Of a stretch of DNA of 64,000 nucleotides, positions 9,516 through 17,687 are shown in pieces (position 1 is the stretch's first letter; each line of letters starts with the position of its first letter). This DNA comes from Candidatus Dormiibacter inghamiae (lineage in GTDB: Bacteria; Chloroflexota; Dormibacteria; Dormibacterales; Dormibacteraceae). The stretch spans positions 1-64,000 of the forward strand of contig JAEKNQ010000054.1 in the NCBI GenBank assembly GCA_016464825.1, given 5' to 3'. The position numbers and the translations under genes are program-made. Under the pieces are notes generated by a model. That model worked only from the letters and a program-made list of their open reading frames with translations. It did not search any database and had not been told where the DNA came from.

Positions 9516-9967
9516 CGCCGCACCTCCGTCAAGTTCCTGGCTACGTGCTCCCGAAGTTCCGCCAATGAGGAGCTGCCCTCTTCCAGATTGTCCTGGAAAA
9601 GGGTGACGCGGCCGCTGCCTGCATCACGCGCCACCTCCGCGTCAGGCATCAGTCCGGCCCGGATCTCCCCTGGGGAAGGCAGCGGGCGCACTTGGACCTC
9701 CGCCTCCGGGGCGATCTCGACCAGTAGTTGCCGAAACTCAGCAGCGCTTAGGCGGAGGGCAGGGCGGAGCGTCGGATCGAGCCTCGCAGCGCGCTGCTGG
9801 GCATCAGCGCTCGCCGCTGGGAGGTTGCAGTGTCGCGCCACCCTGGCCAGCAACCGCCAGGCCTTCGCGTCTTTGGGGGAGCGCTCACAGGCCGCCTGGG
9901 CCACCTCGAGGGCGTCGTAAATGCGACCTCTCTGGTAGAGCTCGGCCGCCGTCCGAATCAGGTCCAT
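9512..9967 (-). CDS. TPR protein with truncated metallopeptidase-like C-terminus
   Basis: This is a 151-residue protein. Residues 1-70 form about two TPR-like helical hairpins (YQRGRIYDALEVAQAACERSPKDAKAWRLLA). Residues ~77-150 resemble the start of the small zincin-like metallopeptidase family (FRQLLVEIAPEAEVQVRPLP, an aspartate/proline loop, then VTLFQDNLEE and LREHVARNL). The HExxH motif expected a few residues later is absent because the protein ends there. Either the family link is wrong or this is a catalytically dead version. It is translationally coupled to the M20 peptidase and divergent from the GNAT gene (30 bp between starts). Confidence 0.6.
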   Translation of the reverse strand: MDLIRTAAELYQRGRIYDALEVAQAACERSPKDAKAWRLLARVARHCNLPAASADAQQRAARLDPTLRPALRLSAAEFRQLLVEIAPEAEVQVRPLPSPGEIRAGLMPDAEVARDAGSGRVTLFQDNLEEGSSSLAELREHVARNLTEVRR

Positions 9968-9997
9968 GAGGGCCGATACGCTAGCAGGAAAGGACTC

Positions 9998-10483
9998 GTG
10001 CGCTTTCTAAGACCTCCTCCGCCCCGCGTGGGCAATGCTGTACCGGCCGATCTGCCGCAGTTGGTTCTGCTCTACGAAGCCGCCTGGGCCGAGCCGGCCG
10101 ACGCGCTCAGCGAGGAGGAGCGCGCGCGGGCCAGGCCGAGCGGCGACGACGTTGCAGCCTGGTTCCGAGGCGGCCTGGAGGTGTTCCGGCTCACTTACGA
10201 GGACCGGCTGATGGGCGCCATTAGATGCGGCTTTCCCTCCGGCTCCTGCCACATCGACAACCTTGTTGTTCACCCCGACGTGCGCAATCGCGGTTTCGGC
10301 CGCGTGCTCTTGGAGCACTGTCTCGGCCGCGCACGTCGCGCCGCCCTCCCCCGGTCCTGGGCTCAGGTGGACGCCCGCCTGCATGTGGCCAGGCGGCTGC
10401 TGCATCACTGCGGCTTCCAGGAGACGGGTCAGCACCAGACCGCCGAACGGCGGACGCTCATCCTCTTCGAGAAGCGGAATTGA
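9998..10483 (+). CDS. GNAT-family N-acetyltransferase
   Basis: The 161-residue protein carries a GNAT core. The acetyl-CoA-binding motif A is visible as VVHPDVRNRGFGRVLLEHCL in the middle, preceded by the beta4 strand ending SCHIDNL and followed by an alternating strand region and a C-terminal CGFQETG block. The acceptor substrate is unknown. I set the start at GTG 9998 because AGGAAAGGA lies just upstream and this is where the fold begins. Confidence 0.75.
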   Translation: MRFLRPPPPRVGNAVPADLPQLVLLYEAAWAEPADALSEEERARARPSGDDVAAWFRGGLEVFRLTYEDRLMGAIRCGFPSGSCHIDNLVVHPDVRNRGFGRVLLEHCLGRARRAALPRSWAQVDARLHVARRLLHHCGFQETGQHQTAERRTLILFEKRN

Positions 10484-10507
10484 GGAACGCCTCAGGCCTC
10501 TGCGTCT

Positions 10508-11923
10508 TCAGCCGCCGCCGGAAGCCGCGCCCAAGCCTGGTTCAGTCATACGCTCAGGCGTGAGCAGCTCCTCCAGCTGCTCATCGGTGAGGCCCCGCTC
10601 ACGACCCAGCTCCCGGATCGTGCGGCCGCTCTTCAAGGCCTCCTTGGCCAGCCGGGCCGCCTCGTCGTAGCCGAGCAGCGGCGCCAGCGCTGTCGCCAGC
10701 ATCAGCCCCTTTTCGACCAGCTGCGGCCCCCGTTCGGTCGCCCGCAGACCCTCTACGCAGCGCTCGGCAAAGTTGGCCGCTGCGCTGCCAAGCAGTTCGA
10801 TTGACTCCAGCAGAGCAACCGCCGCGACCGGCATCATCACGTTCAGCTCCAGGAAGCTGCCGGTCTGGGCGAAGGCGACTGTGGTGTCATTGCCCAGCAC
10901 CCGCGCCACCACCATTGTCAGCGACTCGATGATTACAGGATTGACCTTGCCCGGCATGATGCTGGAGCCCGGCTGAGTTTCAGGCAGCGACAGTTCGGCC
11001 AGGCCAGCCCTCGGCCCCATGCCCATCAGTCGGACGTCGGAGCCGATCTTCCAAAGGCTGAGGGCTACCGATCGGAGCGCCCCGTGAGCGCTGACGACGG
11101 CGTCCAGCGTCGCCTGGGCGTGGAAGTGGTTACCGGCCTCGCGGACTGGGAGGCCGGTCATCGCGGAAAGCCGCTCGCAGGCGCGCCGGGCATACTCGGG
11201 GTGGGCGTTGATCCCGGTGCCCACGGCAGTGCCCCCAAGCGGCACGTTGAGCAATTCACTCTCGCCCGCGCCCGCCCTTCTCATCGACTCCTGCAACTGG
11301 CCGGCATAGCCTGAGAACTCCTGGCCAAGCCGGATGGGCGTGGCGTCCTGGAGGTGCGTGCGGCCAGTCTTCACGATCGGCCAGAACTCCTCCGACTTCT
11401 GCCGAAGGGCCGTCTCCAGCCGCTCAAGCCCGGGCAGCAGCCGCTCTTCGATCGCCACGGCGCCGGCCAGCTGCATCGCCGTTGGAATCGTGTCGTTCGA
11501 GCTCTGGCAGAGGTTGACGTCGTCGTTGGGATGAACCGAGCGGCCGTCGCGCAGTCGCTCGGTGGCGAGGTGAGCGATCACCTCGTTGGCGTTGACGTTG
11601 GTTGAGGTGCCGGAACCAGTCTGATAGACGTCGATCGGGAAGTGATCGTCCCACCGTCCTTCGGCGACCTCCGCCGCGGCGGCCGCGATGGCGGCGGCTA
11701 CGTCGAGATCGAGCAGGCCCAGCTCAGCGTTGACCTCGGCGGCGGCCCCCTTGATTTGTGCCAGGGCGCGTATGAAGCGGCGCGGAAAACGCTGGCCGGA
11801 GATGGGAAAGTTGAGAACCGCTCGCTTGGTGGAGGCACCGTAAAGGGCTTCCCCCGGAACCTCCATCTCCCCCATGGAATCGCGCTCGACCCGCGTCTCA
11901 GAAGCTCCGTGCCGAGTCGTCAC
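10508..11923 (-). CDS. fumC: class II fumarate hydratase
   Basis: The 471-residue enzyme catalyses reversible hydration of fumarate to L-malate in the TCA cycle. It shows the fumarase/aspartase superfamily signatures: YQTGSGTSTNVNANEV (~101-116), the SSNDTIPTAMQ block, GRTHLQDATPIRLGQE, and the mobile loop GSSIMPGKVNPV near 325. The C-terminal RTIRELGRERGLTDEQL stretch is typical of FumC rather than aspartase. Length matches the family. Its GTG start has a TAACAT element 6 nt upstream, suggesting a leaderless message. Confidence 0.95.
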   Translation of the reverse strand: MTTRHGASETRVERDSMGEMEVPGEALYGASTKRAVLNFPISGQRFPRRFIRALAQIKGAAAEVNAELGLLDLDVAAAIAAAAAEVAEGRWDDHFPIDVYQTGSGTSTNVNANEVIAHLATERLRDGRSVHPNDDVNLCQSSNDTIPTAMQLAGAVAIEERLLPGLERLETALRQKSEEFWPIVKTGRTHLQDATPIRLGQEFSGYAGQLQESMRRAGAGESELLNVPLGGTAVGTGINAHPEYARRACERLSAMTGLPVREAGNHFHAQATLDAVVSAHGALRSVALSLWKIGSDVRLMGMGPRAGLAELSLPETQPGSSIMPGKVNPVIIESLTMVVARVLGNDTTVAFAQTGSFLELNVMMPVAAVALLESIELLGSAAANFAERCVEGLRATERGPQLVEKGLMLATALAPLLGYDEAARLAKEALKSGRTIRELGRERGLTDEQLEELLTPERMTEPGLGAASGGG

Positions 11924-11929
11924 GAGTCG

Positions 11930-11935
11930 ATGTTA
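11930..11935 (-). promoter_or_regulatory. TAACAT -10 element, 6 nt before fumC start
   Basis: A TANNNT hexamer reads toward the gene and ends exactly 6 nt before the GTG at 11923, placing transcription start on or next to the start codon. No Shine-Dalgarno fits in between. Confidence 0.45.
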
Positions 11936-11997
11936 GGGCCTACGCCCGCCCGATCCCTCTCCCCAAGGAGGCCAGCCTCCGGGCACTATTTACCCGA

Positions 11998-12900
11998 ATG
12001 CAGCGCCTGGCAGCGGTCGACATCGGAAGCAACACGATTCACGTGCTGGTCTGCGACATCGTCAACGCCAGGCTGCAGGAGGTCGCACACGAGGTGGCGA
12101 TGCCGTCGCTGGGCGCTGCGGTCGCCAAGACTGGCGAGATCGGCGAGACCAAGAGGGCGGAGGCGATCGCCGATGTCGAAAGCGTATTGAAGGAAGCCTC
12201 CCGGCATCACTACCAGCACCTGATAGCGGGCGGGACCGAGGCAGTCAGGCAGGCGCGCGATCGCGACTCATTCCTGGCCGAGGCGGCTGCAGCAGCCGGC
12301 GTTCCGGTCAGGCTCATCAGTTCCGAGCGAGAGGCGCAGCTCAGCTTCCAGGGTGTGGCCAGCGTGCACGCCAGCGTGGGGGAGTGGCTGATGGGCGACA
12401 TGGGCGGAGGGAGCACCGAGCTGGTCAGGGCCCAAAACCGGGACATGTTGGCCTGGGTCTCCCTGCCGGTTGGCTCCGGCACGCTGGCCGGCCGGTATCT
12501 GGCCGACCCGCCCCGGTCAGGGGAGCGGGACAACCTGCGCCGAGATGCCGCCCAGACCCTGGCCAGGGGAGCTCCCGACTGCCGCCCGGAGCGCCTGGTC
12601 ATGACCGGCGGAACGGCGTCCAACCTACCGCTGGTCCTGGACAGCGGTAACCCGGCCGTGAAGCTCTCGGTCCGGGACATCGCAGAGGCTCGCCTGCGGC
12701 TCGACGCTGGACCAGCGGCTCAACTGACCGGCGAGCTGGGTCTGCCGGCTTCCCGCGTCATCGCCCTGCGGGCTGGGGTGGAGGTTCTCCTGCTTCTCTT
12801 GGACCGTTACGAGCTCAAGCTTTTGCATGTCAGCCACGAGGGGATTCGGCATGGCATGTTGCTTGCCTATCTCGAAAGCGGGGAGAACTGGTGGCGGTAG
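11998..12900 (+). CDS. Ppx/GppA-family phosphatase
   Basis: The 300-residue protein is an ASKHA-fold exopolyphosphatase/guanosine pentaphosphatase family member. Phosphate-1 loop AAVDIGSNTIHVLVCD starts at residue 5, GGTEAVRQA near 77 and phosphate-2 loop GDMGGGSTELV near 132-142 follow, then the adenosine-side MTGGTASNLP block. It has only the catalytic domain (about 300 residues), as in short actinobacterial Ppx proteins, without the C-terminal HD-like domain of E. coli Ppx. Whether polyphosphate or pppGpp is the substrate cannot be told. It is divergent from fumC (74 bp between starts). Confidence 0.88.
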   Translation: MQRLAAVDIGSNTIHVLVCDIVNARLQEVAHEVAMPSLGAAVAKTGEIGETKRAEAIADVESVLKEASRHHYQHLIAGGTEAVRQARDRDSFLAEAAAAAGVPVRLISSEREAQLSFQGVASVHASVGEWLMGDMGGGSTELVRAQNRDMLAWVSLPVGSGTLAGRYLADPPRSGERDNLRRDAAQTLARGAPDCRPERLVMTGGTASNLPLVLDSGNPAVKLSVRDIAEARLRLDAGPAAQLTGELGLPASRVIALRAGVEVLLLLLDRYELKLLHVSHEGIRHGMLLAYLESGENWWR

Positions 12901-13040
12901 CGGGGCGCCGCGCGGATCCTGAAGGGCGTTCCTGCTCTGGCTGGTGCTGGCGGGACTGCTCAGAGAGCAGTCGACCTGCTCGTTCTGGGGGGCCCACATC
13001 TGCGCCAGGTGGGTCGCAGGGCTAACTGACTGGCCTGTAG

Positions 13041-13517
13041 TCAATCGGCGAACAGCGCCCGCAAGATCGCTGGCCTGCTGGTCACGGTGAGCGACATCAC
13101 TTGAGGAACTCGCGGCACGCGAAAGCGTTTGTGATCGTGGACCAAGTTGAGGACGAGCGTTCCCAGTGACAGGTCCCCTTCCGTGCGCCGAACTACGTAC
13201 CACATACTACGGTTCCTGCTTGCCGGCGGGCCGTCTGCCTCGACCGAGTGATTGAGATCGCCCGGAAAAGCCGGAAGTGTGCTCAGTCCCGCTCTGGCGA
13301 ATTCGTTGCGCAGCGGCTTGGTCAACAGCCCCCAGTAGGCCGCATAGGCGGCTTCTCCAGCCACCTCAAACGTATGAAGCAACCTGACTCGATTGTCTCG
13401 CAACACCGGTTGCCAACTGTCGTCGATGTAGTGCCCGACGTAGGTAGCGATCGCTGCCAAATCGGAATCTCCGGGGAGCTCTCTGAGCGTGGTGATGAGG
13501 GAATGCACCTGAGTCAC
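13041..13517 (-). CDS. uncharacterised protein coupled to MarR regulator
   Basis: I do not recognise this 158-residue protein. It is soluble-looking, with a helical N-terminus (VHSLITTLRELPGDSDLAAIATYVGHYI), a middle rich in aromatic residues (AYAAYWGLL) and a beta-rich C-terminus (MWYVVRRTEG, LGTLVLNLVH, PQVMSLTVTS). There is no signal peptide and there are no Cys clusters. Its ATG overlaps the stop of the MarR gene by 4 bp, so the two are co-translated and its function is probably linked to that regulator. Confidence 0.65.
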   Translation of the reverse strand: MTQVHSLITTLRELPGDSDLAAIATYVGHYIDDSWQPVLRDNRVRLLHTFEVAGEAAYAAYWGLLTKPLRNEFARAGLSTLPAFPGDLNHSVEADGPPASRNRSMWYVVRRTEGDLSLGTLVLNLVHDHKRFRVPRVPQVMSLTVTSRPAILRALFAD

Positions 13518-13996
13518 GATCCCGGCTGCTCGCGGACCGTGGGGAGCGCGCGCTGCAGGAGATCGTGCAGTTGATCCTGCTCTTCCCCGTTCAGCCCTGT
13601 GATCGGAGCCGGGCGGTTCAGGAGCTGCTCCTGGAGGCGACCCCTCAACTCCGCACCCGCCGAGGTGAGCACGAGCATCTTGATCCTTCGGTCCGCCGGA
13701 TCAAGCTGCCGCACGACCAGAGCCCTAGCCTCCAAACGGTCGGTGATGCCAGTGACATTGGATGGGTCGCAGCCGATCCGATCAGCCAGCTCCCGCATCG
13801 TCAAGGGACCGCGCATCTGCTGGATGGCCGCGGCTTGGGCCACTGAAAGCCCGCAGCTCGCAGCGCACGAGGCGAAGTGGTCCTGGAGCAAGCCGACGGC
13901 CTGAAACAGCAGGCCGACGATCTTCTCGACTTGGCCGGACCCTTGCTGGGCCGCGGCCGGGCGAGCGCTCGAAGACACTGACCGGTTGTGAACCAC
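13514..13996 (-). CDS. MarR-family transcriptional regulator
   Basis: This 160-residue winged-helix repressor-type protein has a recognition region MRELADRIGCDPSNVTGITDRLEARALVVRQ followed by the diagnostic wing DPADRRIKMLVLTSAG. MarR dimers usually bind palindromic operators and respond to small phenolic or oxidative ligands. A partly palindromic stretch at 14011-14040 sits between this gene and the divergent SDR gene, so it probably controls both. The GTG start has TAAACT 6 nt upstream, implying a leaderless transcript. Confidence 0.9.
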   Translation of the reverse strand: MVHNRSVSSSARPAAAQQGSGQVEKIVGLLFQAVGLLQDHFASCAASCGLSVAQAAAIQQMRGPLTMRELADRIGCDPSNVTGITDRLEARALVVRQLDPADRRIKMLVLTSAGAELRGRLQEQLLNRPAPITGLNGEEQDQLHDLLQRALPTVREQPGS

Positions 13997-14002
13997 GCAC
14001 TC

Positions 14003-14008
14003 AGTTTA
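14003..14008 (-). promoter_or_regulatory. TAAACT -10 element, 6 nt before marR-type gene
   Basis: TANNNT hexamer ends 6 nt upstream of the GTG at 13996, consistent with leaderless transcription. It is adjacent to the putative MarR operator. Confidence 0.45.
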
Positions 14009-14010
14009 GC

Positions 14011-14040
14011 ACTCTATTATGGATAGCTCTATAGTGGAGT
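14011..14040. promoter_or_regulatory. putative MarR operator (imperfect palindrome)
   Basis: ACTCTAT...ATAGTGGAGT forms an imperfect inverted repeat across the divergent MarR/SDR promoter region. On the plus strand it includes TATAGT (14030-14035), a plausible -10 for the SDR gene, so binding there would block both directions. Confidence 0.4.
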
Positions 14041-14079
14041 ACGCAACCGTTGATGCCTCATGCATAAGGAGAGTGGTCG

Positions 14080-14961
14080 GTGATCACCCAGCAAGGGACG
14101 ATGGGAGGAAAGACGTGCCTGGTGACTGGCGCCAGCGCCGGGATCGGCAAGGAGACGGCTCGCGCTCTGGCGCGGATGGGTGCAACCGTGCTGATCGTCG
14201 GTCGGGACCCCTATCGCACTGAGACCGCTGCGTTCGAGATCCGCGCGGCTGAGCCGGCAGCCCGCCTCGAAGTGCTGCTGGGCGATCTTTCATCCCAACG
14301 CGAGGTCCGTCGGCTGGCCGCCGAGATTGGCACCCGTCATCCACGGCTCGATGTCCTGGTCAACAACGCCGGCACTGTGAACGCGGTGCGTCGGGTGACC
14401 GGAGAAGGCGTCGAATCCACCATCGCAACCAACCACCTGGCTCCGTTCCTCCTGACCAATCTGCTGCGCGGGCCCTTGACAGCGGCAGCACCCTCGCGCG
14501 TCGTCACCGTCTCCTCCTACCTCCACAAGATGGTTAGGACGATCCCCTGGGACGACCTCCAGTCCGAACGGCAGTACAGAAGCCACGCCGTCTATAACCT
14601 CACCAAGTTGATGAACGTGATGTTCACCTACCAGCTAGCCAAGCGTTGGCACAGTGACGGCGTCAGCGCCAACTGCCTGCATCCTGGCTGGCCGCTGAGG
14701 ACGGACCTGGGTCGAGAAGAGCACGGCAGTGCCGGCCTCTTTGATCGGCTTACGAAGCTCCTGGCGTCGTCCGCGGAGAAAGGGGCTCGCACCTCTATCT
14801 ATCTGGCCAGCTCACCGGAGGTGCAAGGCGTCAGCGGCCGCTACTTTACAAAGGGCCGGCCTGGTTCGTCATCCCGTCTGTCCCACGATGAAGCGGCTGC
14901 TGAGCAGTTGTGGGATCTCAGCGCGAGGCTCTATGGCACCGAGATGAGCGCCTACGCGTGA
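14080..14961 (+). CDS. short-chain dehydrogenase/reductase (retinol-dehydrogenase-like)
   Basis: The 293-residue SDR has the NAD(P) fingerprint TGASAGIG near residue 16, NNAG in the middle (LVNNAGTVNAV), the catalytic SSY...YNLTK Ser-Tyr-Lys arrangement and a longer C-terminus like RDH/WWOX-type SDRs. An Arg after the first strand (GRDP) favours NADPH. The substrate is unknown. It is divergent from the MarR regulator and probably its target. GTG 14080 has AAGGAGAG about 7 nt upstream. Confidence 0.85.
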   Translation: MITQQGTMGGKTCLVTGASAGIGKETARALARMGATVLIVGRDPYRTETAAFEIRAAEPAARLEVLLGDLSSQREVRRLAAEIGTRHPRLDVLVNNAGTVNAVRRVTGEGVESTIATNHLAPFLLTNLLRGPLTAAAPSRVVTVSSYLHKMVRTIPWDDLQSERQYRSHAVYNLTKLMNVMFTYQLAKRWHSDGVSANCLHPGWPLRTDLGREEHGSAGLFDRLTKLLASSAEKGARTSIYLASSPEVQGVSGRYFTKGRPGSSSRLSHDEAAAEQLWDLSARLYGTEMSAYA

Positions 14962-14994
14962 AGGTGTCACGGTGGCGTGGCGCTCAGGGTACTG

Positions 14995-15408
14995 TCAGGC
15001 GGTGTCGTCCAGGCCCTGGGCGCTGATTGTTTCAGGCGCGATCTTCAAGATCACACGAACTTCGCCCGGTCGTCGAAACGGGTATTTCTCCCGACCAAGG
15101 TATTTGTAGGCAAGATTGTCGATCAGCTCGTCCGCACCCTCAGTTGTCACGTCGACCACCCTGCCGCGCACTGACGCGATTCGCCAGGCGTTGGCCGGAT
15201 CGACGATATTGACGGCCACCCGTGGGTCGCGGCGCACATTGCGCACTTTCTGGCGTCCCTCGGAGGTGTTGACCAGAATATGTTCGCCGTCGGTATCGAC
15301 CCAAACCTGAGTGAGTTGGGGCGAACCATCTGGCATCAGCGTTGCAATCTCGCAATACGCCTTTTCGCGCAGGAGTTGCCGGAAACCGGGAGAAATCGAT
15401 GCAGCCAT
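14995..15408 (-). CDS. PPOX-class F420-dependent oxidoreductase-like protein
   Basis: The 137-residue split-barrel protein has the pyridoxamine-phosphate-oxidase-like fold in the F420-dependent PPOX group: an early CEIATLMPDGSPQLTQVWVD strand pair, GRQKVRNVRRDPRVAV typical of flavin/F420 phosphate contact, and a late helix with YKYLGREKYPF. Members use F420 or flavins to reduce assorted small molecules. ATG 15408 has AGGAG 7 nt upstream. It converges with the SDR gene. Confidence 0.85.
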   Translation of the reverse strand: MAASISPGFRQLLREKAYCEIATLMPDGSPQLTQVWVDTDGEHILVNTSEGRQKVRNVRRDPRVAVNIVDPANAWRIASVRGRVVDVTTEGADELIDNLAYKYLGREKYPFRRPGEVRVILKIAPETISAQGLDDTA

Positions 15409-15547
15409 GCGTGGTCTCCTATCAACCCCTTAGTGATATTGCTGGCCGAGTATACCCTAGCGCTCAACCCCAAAAGCCAGGGCGTGGTCAGCACGATTCA
15501 GCGCCCGTCGTATTGCTCAATCGGACTCACCCAGCCCGCTGCCAATC

Positions 15548-16525
15548 TCACGAAGTGAAGGCTTCGTTTTCGGGCCATGTGGCCAGTCGCTCCTCCAGTT
15601 GCACCCTGGTCGGGTAGCCCTGAATGTCCCCCGGGACGCTCACCGAGGACGCGCCTACCAAGTTGGCCCAGCGGAGGGCCGTCTGCGGCGAACACCCCTC
15701 AAGAAGCGCCGTCAGGAAGCCTGCGTCGAAGCCGTCGCCGGCGCCGACCTCGTCAACCACCTTCGGTGGCACGAACCCGGGGTGGCTGACGGGGACCCCA
15801 CCGATCAGGCCGATCGCCCCCCGCGATCCTCGCTTTGCGACCACTGTCGTCGGGCCCATCGCCGCGGCGGCGACCATCGCTTCGCCCGCAACGTCCGATT
15901 CAAAGAAGGCTTCGAACTCCTCGACAGTCCCGAGCAGCACATCCGCTTTGCGGATCAGCGGGCTCAGCGCATCACGCGCACGCGCGACATCCCAAAGCTG
16001 AAGTCGGAGGTTCAAGTCGAGAGAACGAATGGAGCCGGGCGGCGCCAGCTCGAAGGCTGTCATGGCAGCAGCGGCGCAGCCGACGCTCAGCGCACAGGTC
16101 ATTCCGTTCAGGTGCACCAGCAGCGCCCCGGCGAGGTAGTTCGGGTCCAGGTCGTCAGGTGACAGGTGACTCGCCGCGGAGCCCTGGCGGTAATACAGCA
16201 CCTGAGTGGTGCTGCTCGCCGGATCGCGGTGCTTGAAGAAGACGCCGGTTGGGTGAGGGTCACGCTTCACCTGCGACACGTCAACCCCCTCACCCCCGAT
16301 GGCGGCCAGGACGAAGTCGCCGAGCGGGTCAGCCCCGACCCGACTGATCCAGCCGGAGCGGACCCCAAGTCGACCGATCGCGATGGCGAAGTTGGAGTCG
16401 GCGCCGGCCATGTCCATGGTCAGCAGCCGCGCCTCCGCCAGTGCCACGTTCGGGTCTGCCGGGTGCAGCAGCACCATCGTCTCGCCCAGGGTCACGACAG
16501 TTGGTGGCAGACCGGGGACGGTCAC
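15548..16525 (-). CDS. PfkB-family sugar kinase, probable 2-keto-3-deoxy-galactonate/gluconate kinase
   Basis: The 325-residue ribokinase-fold enzyme has LGETMVLLHP at the N-terminus, the GADSNFAIAIGRLG substrate lid block near residue 41, DLNLRLQLW (KDG-kinase-like) and the catalytic GAGDGFDAGF motif near residue 265, whose Asp is the base. From context it phosphorylates 2-keto-3-deoxy-galactonate (or -gluconate) at O6 as the step before aldol cleavage. Its start overlaps the dehydratase stop by 4 bp and it is the last gene of the IclR-dehydrogenase-lactonase-dehydratase-kinase operon. Confidence 0.82.
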   Translation of the reverse strand: MTVPGLPPTVVTLGETMVLLHPADPNVALAEARLLTMDMAGADSNFAIAIGRLGVRSGWISRVGADPLGDFVLAAIGGEGVDVSQVKRDPHPTGVFFKHRDPASSTTQVLYYRQGSAASHLSPDDLDPNYLAGALLVHLNGMTCALSVGCAAAAMTAFELAPPGSIRSLDLNLRLQLWDVARARDALSPLIRKADVLLGTVEEFEAFFESDVAGEAMVAAAAMGPTTVVAKRGSRGAIGLIGGVPVSHPGFVPPKVVDEVGAGDGFDAGFLTALLEGCSPQTALRWANLVGASSVSVPGDIQGYPTRVQLEERLATWPENEAFTS

Positions 16526-17682
16526 CAGTCAGCCACCGCTCCGTCCTCGTGGAAGTAACGCATCTGCTTCTCGGGCAGGTAGGGGTGCCGGGCGGCTGCC
16601 TGCTCGTTGACCTCCACGCCCAGGCCTGGGAGGTGGGGTGGTTCGATGTAGCCGCGGCTGGCGTGAAGCGTGTTGGTCACGACTTCGTCGCGCCAGGGCA
16701 CGTCAGAGCGGATCGCCTCCTGGATCAGGAAGTTGGGCAGCACCAGGTCGAGCTGAACCGCAGCCGCAGTAGCGATCGGACCGAGAGGGTTGTGCGGGGC
16801 GATTGACACATAGTGGCTCTCCGCCAGGGCGGCGATCTTGCGCACCTCCCAGAGGCCGCCCGCGTGGCAGATGTCGGGTTGAGCCACGGCGCAGGCCGCG
16901 CTCTCGAAAAGCTCCCTGAACTGGAACCGGGTTACGAGCCTTTCCCCGGTTGCAATCGGCACGGTGGTAGCCCGTGCCACCTGGGCCATGCCAGCCACGT
17001 TTTCGGGCGGGCACGGCTCTTCGATGAAGTAGGGAGCGAAGGGGGCCAAAGCCTCTATGTATCGGATCGCACCCGCGGGGGTGGTGCGGCCATGGAGGTC
17101 GACCATGATGTCCACCTCCTCCCCCAGCGCGAGCCGCAAGGCCTCCATCAGCTTGGCGGCCTGGCGGATGGTGCTGGCGTGCTCGAGCGGCTCACCGACC
17201 GGGACTATCAGGACCTTCACGGCTGTATAGCCATCGGCGATGCTCCTGCGAGCACGCTCGGTGAACTGGTCGATAGTCGTGTTCAGGTAAAGACTCGCCA
17301 TCTCGCCGCCACCCAGGTGGTCGTACATGCGGACACGCTCACGGACGCGGCCTCCCAACAGTTGATGGACAGGCGTCCCGAGACACTTGCCGAGGATGTC
17401 CCAGCAGGCCATCTCGATCCCGCTGATCGCGCTCATCCCAATCACGCCAGACCGCCAGAAACCCTGACGCGTCATCACCTGATAGAGATGCTCGATCCGG
17501 CACGGATCCTCTCCGACCAGGAAGTGCGAGAGGTCCTCGACGGCACCCACGACGCCGAGGGTGTGCCACTCCAACGAAGCTTCGCCCCAACCTGTGATTG
17601 CCTCGTCGGTTTCAACCTTGACGAAGACCCAGTTGCGCATCTCGGCGTTGACGACGACAGTGCTGATCGCTTTGATGACCAT
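16522..17682 (-). CDS. enolase-superfamily sugar acid dehydratase, probable galactonate dehydratase
   Basis: The 386-residue protein of the mandelate-racemase/enolase superfamily begins MVIKAISTVVVN and has the capping-domain motif WGEASLEWH. Barrel metal ligands are visible as Asp in VDLHGR, Glu in FIEEPCPPE and Glu in TGERLVTRF, and the catalytic His in APHNPLGPI. The DLHGR and APHNPLGP patterns fit the galactonate-dehydratase (DgoD) group. It should convert D-galactonate to 2-keto-3-deoxygalactonate. RspA-like or other acid-sugar dehydratases are alternatives. It sits between lactonase (5-bp gap) and kinase (4-bp overlap). Confidence 0.8.
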   Translation of the reverse strand: MVIKAISTVVVNAEMRNWVFVKVETDEAITGWGEASLEWHTLGVVGAVEDLSHFLVGEDPCRIEHLYQVMTRQGFWRSGVIGMSAISGIEMACWDILGKCLGTPVHQLLGGRVRERVRMYDHLGGGEMASLYLNTTIDQFTERARRSIADGYTAVKVLIVPVGEPLEHASTIRQAAKLMEALRLALGEEVDIMVDLHGRTTPAGAIRYIEALAPFAPYFIEEPCPPENVAGMAQVARATTVPIATGERLVTRFQFRELFESAACAVAQPDICHAGGLWEVRKIAALAESHYVSIAPHNPLGPIATAAAVQLDLVLPNFLIQEAIRSDVPWRDEVVTNTLHASRGYIEPPHLPGLGVEVNEQAAARHPYLPEKQMRYFHEDGAVADW

Positions 17683-17687
17683 CCCGG

